64,000 nt of DNA from assembly GCF_000308875.1 (NCBI RefSeq), contig NZ_BAGL01000019.1, positions 1 to 64,000 on the forward strand. Direction: 5' to 3'. Position numbers and translations under genes: made by a program. Below, piece by piece: positions 1 through 8,261 of the stretch; position 1 is the stretch's first letter, and each line of letters begins with the position of its first letter. Source of the DNA: Nocardia transvalensis NBRC 15921. GTDB taxonomy: Bacteria > Actinomycetota > Actinomycetes > Mycobacteriales > Mycobacteriaceae. Below the pieces are notes generated by a model, which did no database searches, was not told where the DNA came from, and was given only the letters and a program-made list of their open reading frames with translations.

Positions 1-48
1 GCCTACACTCGCTCCAGACGTTAGTTTGTCCAAAGCACAGGAGGCCCA

Positions 49-1851
49 GTGCCCAGCCATGCCAGCGCGCAGATCACGAAGGTCCTGATTGCCAATCGGG
101 GCGAGATCGCGGTGCGTGTGATCCGGGCCGCCAAGGATGCCGGTATCGCCAGCGTCGCGGTGTACGCGGAACCGGACGCTGATGCGCCGTTCGTGAAAAT
201 CGCCGACGAGGCGTTCGCGCTCGGTGGCCAGACGTCGGCGGAGTCGTACCTCGTGTTCGACAAGGTCCTCGACGCCGCTCGCAAGTCCGGCGCGGACGCC
301 ATCCACCCGGGCTACGGATTCCTGTCGGAGAACGCCGATTTCGCGCAGGCCGTACTCGACGCGGGGCTGATCTGGATCGGGCCGAGCCCGCAGTCCATCC
401 GCGACCTCGGCGACAAGGTGACCGCCCGCCACATCGCGGAGCGCGCCCAGGCGCCGATGGCCGCCGGCACCAAGGACCCGGTCAAGGACGCGAACGAGGT
501 CGTGGAGTTCGCGAAGACCTACGGCGTGCCCGTGGCGATCAAGGCCGCGTTCGGCGGCGGTGGCCGCGGTATGAAGGTCGCGCACACCATCGAGGAGATC
601 CCCGAGCTGTTCGAGTCCGCGACCCGCGAGGCGACCGCGGCGTTCGGCCGGGGCGAATGCTTCGTGGAGCAGTACCTGGACAAGGCCCGCCACGTCGAGG
701 CGCAGGTGCTGGCCGACCAGCACGGCAACGTCATCGTGGCCGGAACTCGTGACTGCTCGCTGCAGCGCCGCTTCCAGAAGCTGGTCGAGGAGGCCCCCGC
801 GCCGTTCCTGTCGGACGAGACGCGGGCGAAGATCCACGAGTCGGCCAAGCGGATCTGCAAGGAGGCCGGCTACTACGGCGCCGGCACGGTCGAGTACCTG
901 GTCCAGGGCGATACGGTCTCGTTCCTCGAGGTGAACACCCGCCTGCAGGTCGAGCACCCCGTGACCGAGGAGACCTCGGGCCTGGACCTGGTGCGCTGGC
1001 AGTTCCGCATCGCCAACGGCGAGGAACTGACCATCACCGAGGATCCGACCCCGCGCGGGCACGCGATCGAGTTCCGGATCAACGGCGAGGACGCGGGCCG
1101 CAACTTCCTGCCCGCTCCGGGTCCCGTGACCGTGTACAAGGAGCCGACCGGCCCCGGTGTCCGGATGGATTCCGGTGTCGTGGCCGGTTCCGTGATCGGC
1201 GGCCAGTTCGACTCCATGCTCGCCAAGCTGATCGTGGTCGGCGAGACCCGCACCCAGGCGCTGGAGCGGGCGCGGCGCGCGCTGGACGAGTACGAGATCG
1301 AGGGCCTGGCGACGGTGCTGCCGTTCCACCGGCACATCGTGTCGAACCCGGCCTTCGTCGGCGACGGCACCAAGTTCGACGTCTACACCAAGTGGATCGA
1401 GACCGACTGGGACAACCCGATCGAGCCCTACACCGGTGGGCAGCCGATCGAGGACGACGAGGCCGAGGCGCGCCAGAAGGTGGTCGTCGAGGTCGGCGGC
1501 CGCCGCCTGGAGGTCTCGCTGCCGGGTCAGTTCACCGTCGGTGCGGGCGCGGCGGTCGCCGCGGGCAACGGCGCCGGCGTCATCCGCAAGAAGCCCAAGG
1601 CGCGCAAGCGCGGTGGCGCCGGCGGCGGCGCGGCCTCGGGTGACGCGGTCACGGCCCCCATGCAGGGCACCGTGGTCAAGGTCGCCGTCGAGGAGGGCCA
1701 GTCCGTCGAGGCCGGCGACCTGATCGTGGTCCTCGAGGCCATGAAGATGGAGAACCCGGTCAACGCCCACAAGGCGGGCGTGGTCACGGGCCTGTCCATC
1801 GAGGCCGGCTCCGCCATCACCCAGGGCACCGTGCTTGCCGAGATCAAGTAG
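49..1851 (+). CDS. accA3: Acyl-CoA carboxylase alpha subunit (biotin carboxylase + BCCP), AccA3
   Basis: ATP-dependent carboxylation of a covalently bound biotin, feeding the carboxyltransferase beta subunits (AccD family) that make malonyl-, methylmalonyl- and long-chain carboxyacyl-CoA for fatty and mycolic acids; cytosolic. The 600 aa length equals that of mycobacterial AccA3. Visible parts are the N-terminal biotin carboxylase fold ([13 protein letters not shown]), the ATP-grasp glycine loop FGGGGRGM near residue 168, [14 protein letters not shown], and a C-terminal biotinyl domain with EAMKMENP, the acceptor Lys being residue 566. Start is GTG at 49 with AGGAGG four bases upstream. The BirA ligase that would biotinylate it lies 3 kb downstream. 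No AccD gene is in the window. A strong terminator follows. Confidence 0.97.
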   Translation: MPSHASAQITKVLIANRGEIAVRVIRAAKDAGIASVAVYAEPDADAPFVKIADEAFALGGQTSAESYLVFDKVLDAARKSGADAIHPGYGFLSENADFAQAVLDAGLIWIGPSPQSIRDLGDKVTARHIAERAQAPMAAGTKDPVKDANEVVEFAKTYGVPVAIKAAFGGGGRGMKVAHTIEEIPELFESATREATAAFGRGECFVEQYLDKARHVEAQVLADQHGNVIVAGTRDCSLQRRFQKLVEEAPAPFLSDETRAKIHESAKRICKEAGYYGAGTVEYLVQGDTVSFLEVNTRLQVEHPVTEETSGLDLVRWQFRIANGEELTITEDPTPRGHAIEFRINGEDAGRNFLPAPGPVTVYKEPTGPGVRMDSGVVAGSVIGGQFDSMLAKLIVVGETRTQALERARRALDEYEIEGLATVLPFHRHIVSNPAFVGDGTKFDVYTKWIETDWDNPIEPYTGGQPIEDDEAEARQKVVVEVGGRRLEVSLPGQFTVGAGAAVAAGNGAGVIRKKPKARKRGGAGGGAASGDAVTAPMQGTVVKVAVEEGQSVEAGDLIVVLEAMKMENPVNAHKAGVVTGLSIEAGSAITQGTVLAEIK

Positions 1852-1866
1852 GTAGTAGCGCTTTCG

Positions 1867-1903
1867 CCGGGCCCGGCCACTCCATCGAGTGGGCCGGGCC
1901 CGG
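1867..1903 (+). terminator. Strong hairpin terminator after accA3
   Basis: A 16-bp GC-rich stem (CCGGGCCCGG core, arms 1867-1882 and 1887-1903, one bulged C) with a CATC loop begins 15 bp after the accA3 stop and is followed by TGGTTTC. It has the geometry of an actinobacterial intrinsic terminator without a long U tract. Confidence 0.75.
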
Positions 1904-1931
1904 TGGTTTCCGGGGGTTCCCTCTCTTCGCG

Positions 1932-2043
1932 GCGTTCCGCTACTTCATTCCTCGGGGCGTTTCCTACTTCATTCCTCGGGCGTTCCCCACTTCATTCCTC
2001 GGGCGTTCCCCACTTCATTTCTCGGGGCGTCCCCTACTTCATT
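1932..2043 (+). repeat. Tandem ~24-bp repeats leading into a palindromic element
   Basis: Five imperfect units start at 1932, 1957, 1980, 2003 and 2027 (period 23-25 bp), each resembling GCGTTCCCCACTTCATTCC followed by TCGG. The last unit runs directly into the left arm of the hairpin at 2044. The CATTCCTCGGGCGT part of each unit looks like a degenerate copy of the element's own left arm (CATTTCCCGGCATG). Non-coding, between convergent genes. Confidence 0.8.
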
Positions 2044-2103
2044 TCCCGGCATGCTTTTGGCCGGGATCTCCCGATGGATTCCGGCCGAAAGCGCGCCGGA
2101 ATC
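2044..2103 (+). repeat. Palindromic intergenic element, inverted pair (locus 1)
   Basis: Forward unit: TCCCGGC (2044-2050), loop ATGCTTTTG, GCCGGGA (2060-2066). Reverse unit: GATTCCGGC (2077-2085), loop CGAAAGCGC, GCCGGAATC (2095-2103). The loop of the second is the reverse complement of a variant of the first. It sits between the convergent accA3 and kinase genes, 6 bp past the kinase stop. Same family as the elements at 14269, 16453, 16889, 28881, 29429, 33334 and 52461. Confidence 0.85.
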
Positions 2104-2108
2104 AGGGT

Positions 2109-3605
2109 CTACTGCCCTCGTGGAGGAGGGAACGTGGGGAACGGGATCTGGAATGTGCTCGGGAAGACGGTGGGGAACGGCAGGGTGAATCCTGGTGGCG
2201 GCCAGGTGTTTCCGTTAGGCGTGGTGGTGGGCACCTGGGTGGTGCGCGGCTCGTTGGGGGCGGTGGTCGACGCGGCGGTGGCGGCGGGTCCCTGATTCGG
2301 CTGGCCCCCACCGCCCTGGAGCACCACGGCGGTGCACGCGGCCACGAGCGCGAATCCGAGCAGGGCTACCACTGCCAGCACAGCCACGATCTTGCCCACG
2401 GACCGTTGCTTTCGCGGCTGCTGCTGTGGCGGGGCCGGTGCCTGCCGAGGCGCTCCCACCCCGGTCGGCAACATCCGTGTCGGGTTGAGTGGCGGTCGCC
2501 CTGAACCGACCTCGGCATCCGGATGACCCGGCAGCATGCGTGTCGGGCGAGGCTGCTGCGTCGGTGTATACGCCTGTGCGCCAGGGTGTTCGGGAAGCGC
2601 CCGGGTCGGCCGGGGAGATATCTGTGCGGCAGCACTGTCGGGCAGCGCGCGGGTGGGCTGCGGGGAGCCCGATGTATTCGCCTGGGCGGCAGAGTTATCC
2701 GAGAGTACGCGGGTTGTCTGCTCCGAATCTGTTTTCGTCCAAGGCGATTCGCCCGGAGTCGACTGTTCGGGGAGTGGTGGGGTGCGAGGCACAGGGTGGG
2801 GCATGCCGACGGCGGCTCGGGCGGCCGCGGCGAGTTCGCCTGCGCTGGAATAGCGATCCTCGGGTTTCTTGGCCATGCCGCGGGCGATGACCGCGTCCAA
2901 GGCCGCCGGAATCGCGGAATTGCCGGACGACGGGCGCGGCGGGTCGGTGCTCAGGTGCGCGTGCAGGGCCTGGACCGGGTCGGTATCGCCGAACGGGCGC
3001 TGCGCGGTGAGACATTCGAACAGCACGCAGGCCAGCGAGTAGATGTCCGAGCGGGGCTCGGCGTCGCCGGTGAACCGCTCGGGAGCCATGTAGGCCAGCG
3101 TCCCGATGGTGAAACCCGTTGCGGTGATGGTGGTCTGGTTCGGCGACCGCGCGATCCCGAAATCGATGAGATACGCGAAACCACCGGAGTGCACGATGAT
3201 ATTGGCCGGTTTGACGTCGCGATGGACCAGCCCGGCGGCATGCGCGGCATCGAGGGCCTCGGCGATCTGCGAGACGATATCGACGGCCTCCGGCACCCCG
3301 ATCGGCCCGGTGCGCAACCGCACCGACAGATCGGTGCCCGGCACGTACGCCATGTCCAGGAACAGCCGGCCGTCCTGCTCGCCGAAGTCGTGGATCGGCA
3401 CGATGTGCGGATTCCGCAGGCTCGCGCCGACGCGCGCCTCCCGCTCGAAGCGCTGCCGGTAGCCCGGATCCTCGCCCGCGGTGATCGTGAGGATCTTCAA
3501 CGCCACCTCGCGATCGGCGGCCGTATCGCGGGCCAGCCATACCTCGCCCACCGAGCCCCGCCCGATCAACCGATCGAGCCGATATCTGCCGAACTTCCGT
3601 GCCAC
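2109..3605 (-). CDS. Membrane serine/threonine protein kinase, Pkn family
   Basis: Phosphorylates Ser/Thr of target proteins; membrane-anchored with a cytosolic kinase. N-terminal kinase domain (about 1-275) has all Hanks motifs: GRGSVGEVW at 15-23, catalytic Lys37 (VALK), HRDVKPAN with Asp130, DFG with Asp148, and YMAPERF. A Pro/Thr-rich linker follows with a repeated PTRxLP motif (PTRALP, PTRMLP), then one membrane segment around residues 405-430 and a short Thr/Pro-rich outer tail with no PASTA or other sensor domain. The start is GTG at 3605 with GGAGG eight bases upstream. The linker threonines are plausible autophosphorylation or FHA docking sites, which is inference. Assignment to a particular Pkn letter is not possible from sequence alone. 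Confidence 0.93.
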   Translation of the reverse strand: MARKFGRYRLDRLIGRGSVGEVWLARDTAADREVALKILTITAGEDPGYRQRFEREARVGASLRNPHIVPIHDFGEQDGRLFLDMAYVPGTDLSVRLRTGPIGVPEAVDIVSQIAEALDAAHAAGLVHRDVKPANIIVHSGGFAYLIDFGIARSPNQTTITATGFTIGTLAYMAPERFTGDAEPRSDIYSLACVLFECLTAQRPFGDTDPVQALHAHLSTDPPRPSSGNSAIPAALDAVIARGMAKKPEDRYSSAGELAAAARAAVGMPHPVPRTPPLPEQSTPGESPWTKTDSEQTTRVLSDNSAAQANTSGSPQPTRALPDSAAAQISPRPTRALPEHPGAQAYTPTQQPRPTRMLPGHPDAEVGSGRPPLNPTRMLPTGVGAPRQAPAPPQQQPRKQRSVGKIVAVLAVVALLGFALVAACTAVVLQGGGGQPNQGPAATAASTTAPNEPRTTQVPTTTPNGNTWPPPGFTLPFPTVFPSTFQIPFPTFPPPRGQ

Positions 3606-3730
3606 TCTCAGGGCCTCCGTGTGACTGCGCGCGATGGGTTCCGAGTGGTTGTCGACCCTAATCGGGCAAAGCGGTCCGAGACCAGTGCGGGGGTCGGGCG
3701 ACGCCGGTCGGCACGCGCTAATCTCGTGTC

Positions 3731-4279
3731 ATGGCTGATTCTCCCGACATCCGCATCGGCACCGCGGAGCGCGAGCAGGCCATGCGACGACTGTCGGATC
3801 ATTTCGCCGCCGGACGTCTGTCGGTGACCGAATTCGACGAGCGCAGTGCGGTCGTCGCGGCCGCGGTCACCCGCGGCGACCTGGTCCAGGTCTTCGCCGA
3901 CTTGCCGGAATCGTCCGCCGCCGAGGAGAAGAAGCCGGAGCAGCCCCGCCCCGGCGGCCCGCCGGCATTCCGCGGTCCGGCCATGGGGCTCGTCGTCATC
4001 CTCGCGATCGTGCTGTTCTTCGTCACGAACACCTGGCTGTGGTTCCTGATGATCCCGGCGGCGGGCATCGTCTTCGGCGCCCTCGGGCAGGGACGCGAAG
4101 ATCGCCGCCACGACGCCGAGGGGCGGCGGCAGATCGCCGAGGAGCACCGCCAGGAACTCGAGGAGCACCGCCAGGAGGCCCAGGCGCACCGCCTCGAGAT
4201 CGAACAGCGCCGCCGGGAACTGAGGCACCAGTCCCGGGAACTCCGGCACCAGCGCCGCGATCGGCGGCGGGGTCGCTGA
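3731..4279 (+). CDS. DUF1707 (SHOCT-like) membrane protein with coiled-coil tail
   Basis: Function unknown. Residues 1-60 (IRIGTAEREQAMRRLSDHF, then VTEFDERS) are a typical actinobacterial DUF1707 domain. They are followed by a hydrophobic hairpin (about 78-112, rich in V/I/L/F) that should make one or two membrane passes. The C-terminal 65 residues are strongly charged and heptad-like (EEHRQELEEHRQEAQAHR), predicted coiled coil. The direct repeat in that tail is visible in the DNA at about 4138-4180. The stop overlaps the ATG of the next gene (ATGA), so the two are probably co-translated. The kinase gene is divergent 125 bp away. Confidence 0.8.
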   Translation: MADSPDIRIGTAEREQAMRRLSDHFAAGRLSVTEFDERSAVVAAAVTRGDLVQVFADLPESSAAEEKKPEQPRPGGPPAFRGPAMGLVVILAIVLFFVTNTWLWFLMIPAAGIVFGALGQGREDRRHDAEGRRQIAEEHRQELEEHRQEAQAHRLEIEQRRRELRHQSRELRHQRRDRRRGR

Positions 4280-4617
4280 TGGAGCCGATCGAGATCAACG
4301 CCGGCGGCTGGTACCTGCGCGCCCTGCGCGCCGACGACCGCATCGACGACCGCCCCGCGCTCGCCGACGGCGGCATCACCGATCCGGACTACGTGGCCCG
4401 CCGCGCCCGCGGCTGGGACGAGCAGACCTGCTACTCGTGGGCGGTGTGCGAGCCCACCACCGCCGAGATGGTGGCCGAGGTCGTCGTGACGCCGAATCCC
4501 GATGGCACCGCGGATGTTTCGGGCTGGTCCCGGGAGAATTACGAGGCCGCACTGGAATCCGGGGACCAAGCCGTGCGTCGCTTCGTCGCCGGCGCACTCG
4601 GGCTGCAGCCGGTCTGA
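4279..4617 (+). CDS. Hypothetical protein, possible GNAT-like fragment
   Basis: 112 aa, starting at the ATG that overlaps the previous stop. Not confidently recognised. The order YLRALRADDRIDDRPAL, then YSWAVCEPTTAEMVAEVVV, resembles the N-terminal half of RimJ/RimL-type acetyltransferases (an R..D..D segment, then a beta strand ending in a GE-like turn). No acetyl-CoA binding Q/RxxGxG/A motif is present, so activity is doubtful. No signal peptide or membrane segment. The translational overlap with the DUF1707 gene suggests a linked role. Confidence 0.6.
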   Translation: MEPIEINAGGWYLRALRADDRIDDRPALADGGITDPDYVARRARGWDEQTCYSWAVCEPTTAEMVAEVVVTPNPDGTADVSGWSRENYEAALESGDQAVRRFVAGALGLQPV

Positions 4618-4743
4618 TCCTACCGTCTTGTGCGGCAGCGTCATTCGGTGCCGCGGGGGTGCCCGGCGAAAATCGCTGTCGCGGCGCGGGCGCTCTACGT
4701 TACGGTGGAGTTACCCCGAAATCGAGCGCAGGGGAGGCGCGTC

Positions 4744-4917
4744 ATGTGGGAATGGAGCAGAACCGTCGCCGAAAGAGCCGCCGCCGCGGTGTGGACCAGG
4801 CAGGCCGGTGAACCGCAACCGACAGTGGTCGACCCGGAGGAGTGGAGGGACTCCGCAGACCACAACGACGACATGCCCGGCCCCGTGGCCATCGGGGAGT
4901 ACTGCCTCATCGGGTGA
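4744..4917 (+). CDS. Small hypothetical protein, 57 aa
   Basis: ATG at 4744 is preceded by an excellent ribosome binding site (GGGGAGG at 4731-4737). The product begins MWEWSRTVAERAAAAVW and ends GPVAIGEYCLIG; it is mixed-charge and has no membrane segment. I do not recognise a family. The good ribosome site and actinobacterial codon bias support translation. The start of birA lies 45 bp downstream, so the two may be co-transcribed. Confidence 0.5.
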   Translation: MWEWSRTVAERAAAAVWTRQAGEPQPTVVDPEEWRDSADHNDDMPGPVAIGEYCLIG

Positions 4918-4930
4918 GCGCGCCCGGCGG

Positions 4931-4961
4931 CCCCGCAGGCCGGCAGTAGTAGCCTGCGGGG
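4931..4961 (+). promoter_or_regulatory. 10-bp perfect hairpin abutting the birA start
   Basis: CCCCGCAGGC (4931-4940), an 11-nt loop, and GCCTGCGGGG (4952-4961) form a perfect stem that ends one base before the birA GTG. It occupies the place where a ribosome binding site should be, and none is visible. It could be a terminator for the 57-aa ORF or a translational brake on birA; this is inference. Confidence 0.55.
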
Positions 4962-4962
4962 T

Positions 4963-5763
4963 GTGCAGAGGCCACCGTTGGATGCCGACCTGTTGCGGCG
5001 CAGTATCGCCGAACACCCCGACCTGTCCCTGTTCTCCCACGTCGACGTGGTGGAATCGACCGGGTCCACGAACGCGGATCTGATCGCCCGGGCCGATGAT
5101 CCCGGCTCGGACGGCCGGGTGCTGCTCGCGGAGTGTCAGGTCAGCGGGCGCGGACGGCACGAGCGCGTCTTCGTCAGCCCGTCACGGGCGCAGATCTCGC
5201 TGTCGATCCTGGTGCGCCCGCGCGGCGCCGACCCGGCGGTGCTGGGCTGGGTGCCGCTGCTGGCCGGGGTGGCCGCGGTGGACGCCGTGCGTGAGACGAC
5301 CGGCCTGCGGGCAAACCTCAAGTGGCCCAACGATGTTCTCATCGACGGCCGTAAGGTCGCGGGCATCCTGGCCGAGGCCGCCTTCGGCAGCGGGACACCG
5401 GCCATCGTCGTCGGCACCGGGCTCAATGTCAGCCTGACCGAGGACGAACTGCCGGTGCCGCACGCCACCTCACTGGTCCTGGCCGGTGCCGAGGAGGTCG
5501 ACCGGACCGCGCTGGCGCTGTCGATGCTGCGCGAATTCGCTCGCCAGTACACCGCCTGGCGCACCGCCAACTGGGATATCACCGGCCTGGCCGAGGAGTA
5601 CCGCAAGCGGTGCGCCACGCTCGGCACCGAGGTCCGCGCCGAGCTACCCGGCGGCGAGGTGCTCACCGGCGTCGCCACCGATGTGGACGACCACGGCCGG
5701 CTCCTGATCGGCGGCCGCGCCGTGGCCGCGGGCGACGTCACGCACCTGCGCGCCGGATACTGA
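4963..5763 (+). CDS. birA: Biotin--[acetyl-CoA-carboxylase] ligase BirA
   Basis: Activates biotin to biotinyl-AMP and transfers it to the biotinyl Lys of carboxylase subunits such as AccA3 just upstream. 266 aa with no N-terminal DNA-binding domain, so a monofunctional (class I) ligase rather than a repressor. Motifs: STGSTNADL near residue 27, the biotin/AMP loop SGRGRHERVF near 63-72, KWPNDVLIDGRKVAGIL, and a C-terminal SH3-like cap. GTG start at 4963, no Shine-Dalgarno because of the hairpin upstream. Converges with the desaturase gene 14 bp away. Confidence 0.93.
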   Translation: MQRPPLDADLLRRSIAEHPDLSLFSHVDVVESTGSTNADLIARADDPGSDGRVLLAECQVSGRGRHERVFVSPSRAQISLSILVRPRGADPAVLGWVPLLAGVAAVDAVRETTGLRANLKWPNDVLIDGRKVAGILAEAAFGSGTPAIVVGTGLNVSLTEDELPVPHATSLVLAGAEEVDRTALALSMLREFARQYTAWRTANWDITGLAEEYRKRCATLGTEVRAELPGGEVLTGVATDVDDHGRLLIGGRAVAAGDVTHLRAGY

Positions 5764-5777
5764 ACCGGCGCACCGGG

Positions 5778-6728
5778 TCACACCACGGCCATATCGCGGG
5801 CCCGCTCCCGCGCCAGCAGACGGTCGCGCTGCTCCTCGAACTTGATCACGTCCCGCGCCAACTGCTCCAGGTGCGCGGCCAGCCGTTCGCGGTCCTGTTC
5901 GCCGCGCGGCCCGAAATCGTTGCGGTCGAAGATGTTCCAGTGTTTCAGCACAGGCTGCACCACCTCTTCGAGGTGCTGGCGCAGGTCGTAGATGCCGTGC
6001 TTGGCCATCAGCACGCCGTTGCGGCGGAAGTTGGGCATGCCGTGGCCGGGCATGGTGAAGTGCGTGAGCACCTTCGTGATCGCCGCCATCGCCTGGTCGG
6101 GCGCCAGGTCCAGGCCCGCGGCGCACATCGTCCGGTAGAAGATCATGTGCAGGTTCTCGTCGGCGGCGACGCGTTGCAGCATGCGGTCGGCGATCGGGTC
6201 GTCGCACACCTTGCCGGTATTACGGTGCGACACACGCGTTGCCAGCTCCTGGAAGGTGACATAGGCGACATTCTCGAGGAAGCCGCCCCAGTCGTCGGGG
6301 GAGTGCGCGCCGTTGGTCATGTGGATCATCCGGGCCTCTTCGAGGGCGACCGGATCCACGCCGCGAGTGACGACGAGATAGTCGCGAATCACGATGCCGT
6401 GCCGGTTCTCCTCGGCGGTCCAGCGGCCGACCCAGGTGCCCCAGGCGCCGTCCTGCGAGAAGTTCTCGGAGATCTCGCGGTGGTAGGAGGGGAGGTTGTC
6501 CTCGGTGAGCAGGTTCGTGACCATGGCGACCTTGGCGACCTCGGTCAGCCCGGACTGCGCCGGATGCCAGTCCTCGCCGCCCAGCGCGGCGAAGTTACGG
6601 CCGTTGTCCCAGGGCACGTAGTCGTGCGGGTGCCACTCCTTGGCCATCGCCAGGTGCCTGTTGAGATTCTGCTCTGCTACCGGCTCGAGCTCGGTCAGCA
6701 GTTCCAGCTGAGTCAGTTCCTTGGTCAC
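5778..6728 (-). CDS. Acyl-[ACP] desaturase (DesA1-like, diiron)
   Basis: Introduces a double bond into acyl-ACP or long meromycolyl chains; soluble ferritin-like diiron enzyme. Characteristic segments are TEDNLPSYHREI, RWTAEENRHGIV (EExxH iron ligands), FQELATRVSHRNTGK and ADENLHMIFYR (second ExxH). They align in order with mycobacterial DesA1. I place the start at GTG 6728 (protein begins MTKELTQLELL, 316 aa) because GGAGG sits 6 bases upstream and this matches the DesA1 N-terminus. An in-frame ATG at 6755 and a longer frame lack a ribosome site. Convergent with birA. Confidence 0.92.
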   Translation of the reverse strand: MTKELTQLELLTELEPVAEQNLNRHLAMAKEWHPHDYVPWDNGRNFAALGGEDWHPAQSGLTEVAKVAMVTNLLTEDNLPSYHREISENFSQDGAWGTWVGRWTAEENRHGIVIRDYLVVTRGVDPVALEEARMIHMTNGAHSPDDWGGFLENVAYVTFQELATRVSHRNTGKVCDDPIADRMLQRVAADENLHMIFYRTMCAAGLDLAPDQAMAAITKVLTHFTMPGHGMPNFRRNGVLMAKHGIYDLRQHLEEVVQPVLKHWNIFDRNDFGPRGEQDRERLAAHLEQLARDVIKFEEQRDRLLARERARDMAVV

Positions 6729-6875
6729 GCACGCCTCCGCTATCGCAATCGACATGGAAAAGCCGGGCAGTACTTCGTGCAGGGAAGAGCCGTCGAGATG
6801 ACGCGCGCCGATTGTGCAGCACAACGTCGTTCGCTGTCAGGGGATTCTCGCATCCGGACGCGGTAGGGTTCGCGT

Positions 6876-7421
6876 ATGGGTTATCCGGAGGAGCTGCTGG
6901 CGCCGGAGGAGCGTCTGCTGCTGCATCGTCATCCGCATTGGAAGATGCTGTTCTGGCCGGCGGTCACATTGATCGTGGCGACCGCGCTCGCCGGATTCGC
7001 CGGGGGGTACGCGTCGCGCAATACCGAGGGCACCACCCGCAGCGCCGTACTCATCGCGGTCGTCGCGATCTGGGCCGTGCTGGTGGTGTGGCGCTGCGCC
7101 GGCCCCGTATTGCGCTGGAAGTCAACGCATTTCATCATCACCGACCGTCGCGTGCTGGTGCGCGAGGGCGTGCTCACCCACACGGGCATCGATATCCCGA
7201 TGAACCGCATCGCGAATATCCAGTTCCGCCACGGCCTGTCCGACCGGCTGCTCGGCACGGGCACGCTGATCATCGACGCGGCCTCCGGCGATCCGCTGGA
7301 GTACGACGACATCCCGCAGGTGCAGAAGGTCCACGCCCTGCTGTACCACGAGGTCTTCGACAACCCGCAGAACCCGCCCTACGACCCCCGCTACGACCGC
7401 GGGCAGCAGGGGCGGCATTGA
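6876..7421 (+). CDS. PH domain-containing membrane protein (YdbS/Rv3278c-like)
   Basis: 181 aa. Two hydrophobic segments (about 25-45 FWPAVTLIVATALAGFAGG, and about 56-76) are followed by a bacterial PH (bPH2) domain of the sequence pattern FIITDRRVLVREGVLTHTG, IPMNRIANIQ, and GTLIIDAASGDPLEY. Function is unknown; the position beside birA, GtrA and purK is conserved with M. tuberculosis Rv3278c. It diverges from the desaturase gene with about 147 bp between starts. The ATG at 6876 has only a weak ribosome site. Confidence 0.88.
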   Translation: MGYPEELLAPEERLLLHRHPHWKMLFWPAVTLIVATALAGFAGGYASRNTEGTTRSAVLIAVVAIWAVLVVWRCAGPVLRWKSTHFIITDRRVLVREGVLTHTGIDIPMNRIANIQFRHGLSDRLLGTGTLIIDAASGDPLEYDDIPQVQKVHALLYHEVFDNPQNPPYDPRYDRGQQGRH

Positions 7422-7434
7422 TACCGGCCACCAC

Positions 7435-7531
7435 GGTTTGCGGCGCGGCCCGATTTTCCGAGGTCGCTGCGCAAGCGACGCAGGAGCGAGCAGCGGCCTC
7501 GGAAAATCGGGCCTTCCGGGCGCCGCAAACC
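7435..7531 (+). repeat. Long imperfect cruciform upstream of the response regulator
   Basis: Arms 7447-7470 and 7490-7513 pair over 24 bp (23 Watson-Crick, one T-G). After a 6-nt bulge at 7514-7519 the outer arms 7435-7446 (GGTTTGCGGCGC) and 7520-7531 continue perfectly. The loop (7471-7489) is purine-rich (GACGCAGGAGCGA). It begins 13 bp after the PH-protein stop, so it may terminate that gene. Compare the similar structure at 9592-9681. Confidence 0.8.
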
Positions 7532-7576
7532 CGCGTTGTCGGAGACGACGCAATAAACCCTGCGTAATCTTGGGGC

Positions 7577-8254
7577 GTGACCGTCGTACTGCTGGCCGAA
7601 GACGATGAGGCCATCGCAGCCCCACTCTCGCGGGCATTGGGACGCGAGGGCTATTCGGTAACCGTCGAGAGTTTCGGGCCGGCGGTGTTGCAGCGGGCGC
7701 TCGAAGGCGGCCACGATCTGCTGATTCTCGATCTGGGCCTGCCCGGTATGGACGGCCTGGAGGTGTGCCGCCAGGTGCGGGCCCGCGGTGCGGATCTGGC
7801 CGTGCTCATGCTCACCGCGCGCACCGACGAGGTCGACTTCGTGGTCGGGCTGGACGCGGGAGCCGACGACTACGTGGGCAAACCCTTCCGGCTGGCCGAA
7901 CTGCTGGCGCGGGTGCGGGCGCTGTTGCGGCGCAGCGGGATCGGCGACGAGGCGGTCGAGGTCGGCGGCATCCGGCTGGAGCCGCAGGCTAGGCGCGTCC
8001 TGGTCAACGGCCACGAGGTGAATCTGGCCAACAAGGAGTACGAACTGCTCAAGGTGCTCATCGACCGCGCCGGCCAGGTCGTGCCGCGCGAGACCATCCT
8101 GCGCGAGGTCTGGGGCGACGCCGACCTGCGCGGATCCAAGACGCTCGATATGCACATGTCCTGGCTGCGCCGCAAGATCGGTGACGAGGGCCCGGTGGCC
8201 GAGCGCCGGATCGTGACCGTCCGGGGCGTCGGCTTCCGGTTCAACACCGACTGA
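7577..8254 (+). CDS. OmpR-family response regulator
   Basis: 225 aa transcription factor of a two-component system. Receiver domain with acidic pair EDD (8-10), phospho-acceptor Asp52 (LILDLGLPG), TA at the T/S switch position (MLTART), and conserved Lys in GKPF. The C-terminal winged helix (about 130-223) has the NLANKEYELLKVLI and SWLRRKIG pattern, ending RIVTVRGVGFRFNTD. GTG start at 7577. The cognate histidine kinase begins 7 bp after the stop. The signal is unknown. Confidence 0.95.
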   Translation: MTVVLLAEDDEAIAAPLSRALGREGYSVTVESFGPAVLQRALEGGHDLLILDLGLPGMDGLEVCRQVRARGADLAVLMLTARTDEVDFVVGLDAGADDYVGKPFRLAELLARVRALLRRSGIGDEAVEVGGIRLEPQARRVLVNGHEVNLANKEYELLKVLIDRAGQVVPRETILREVWGDADLRGSKTLDMHMSWLRRKIGDEGPVAERRIVTVRGVGFRFNTD

Positions 8255-8261
8255 GGAGCAC

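Noticed and set aside
2044..2103. Palindromic pair read as a simple bidirectional terminator
   Set aside because: The same element occurs in divergent promoter regions (16453, 33334) and inside icmF, where termination would be harmful, so termination cannot be its general role.
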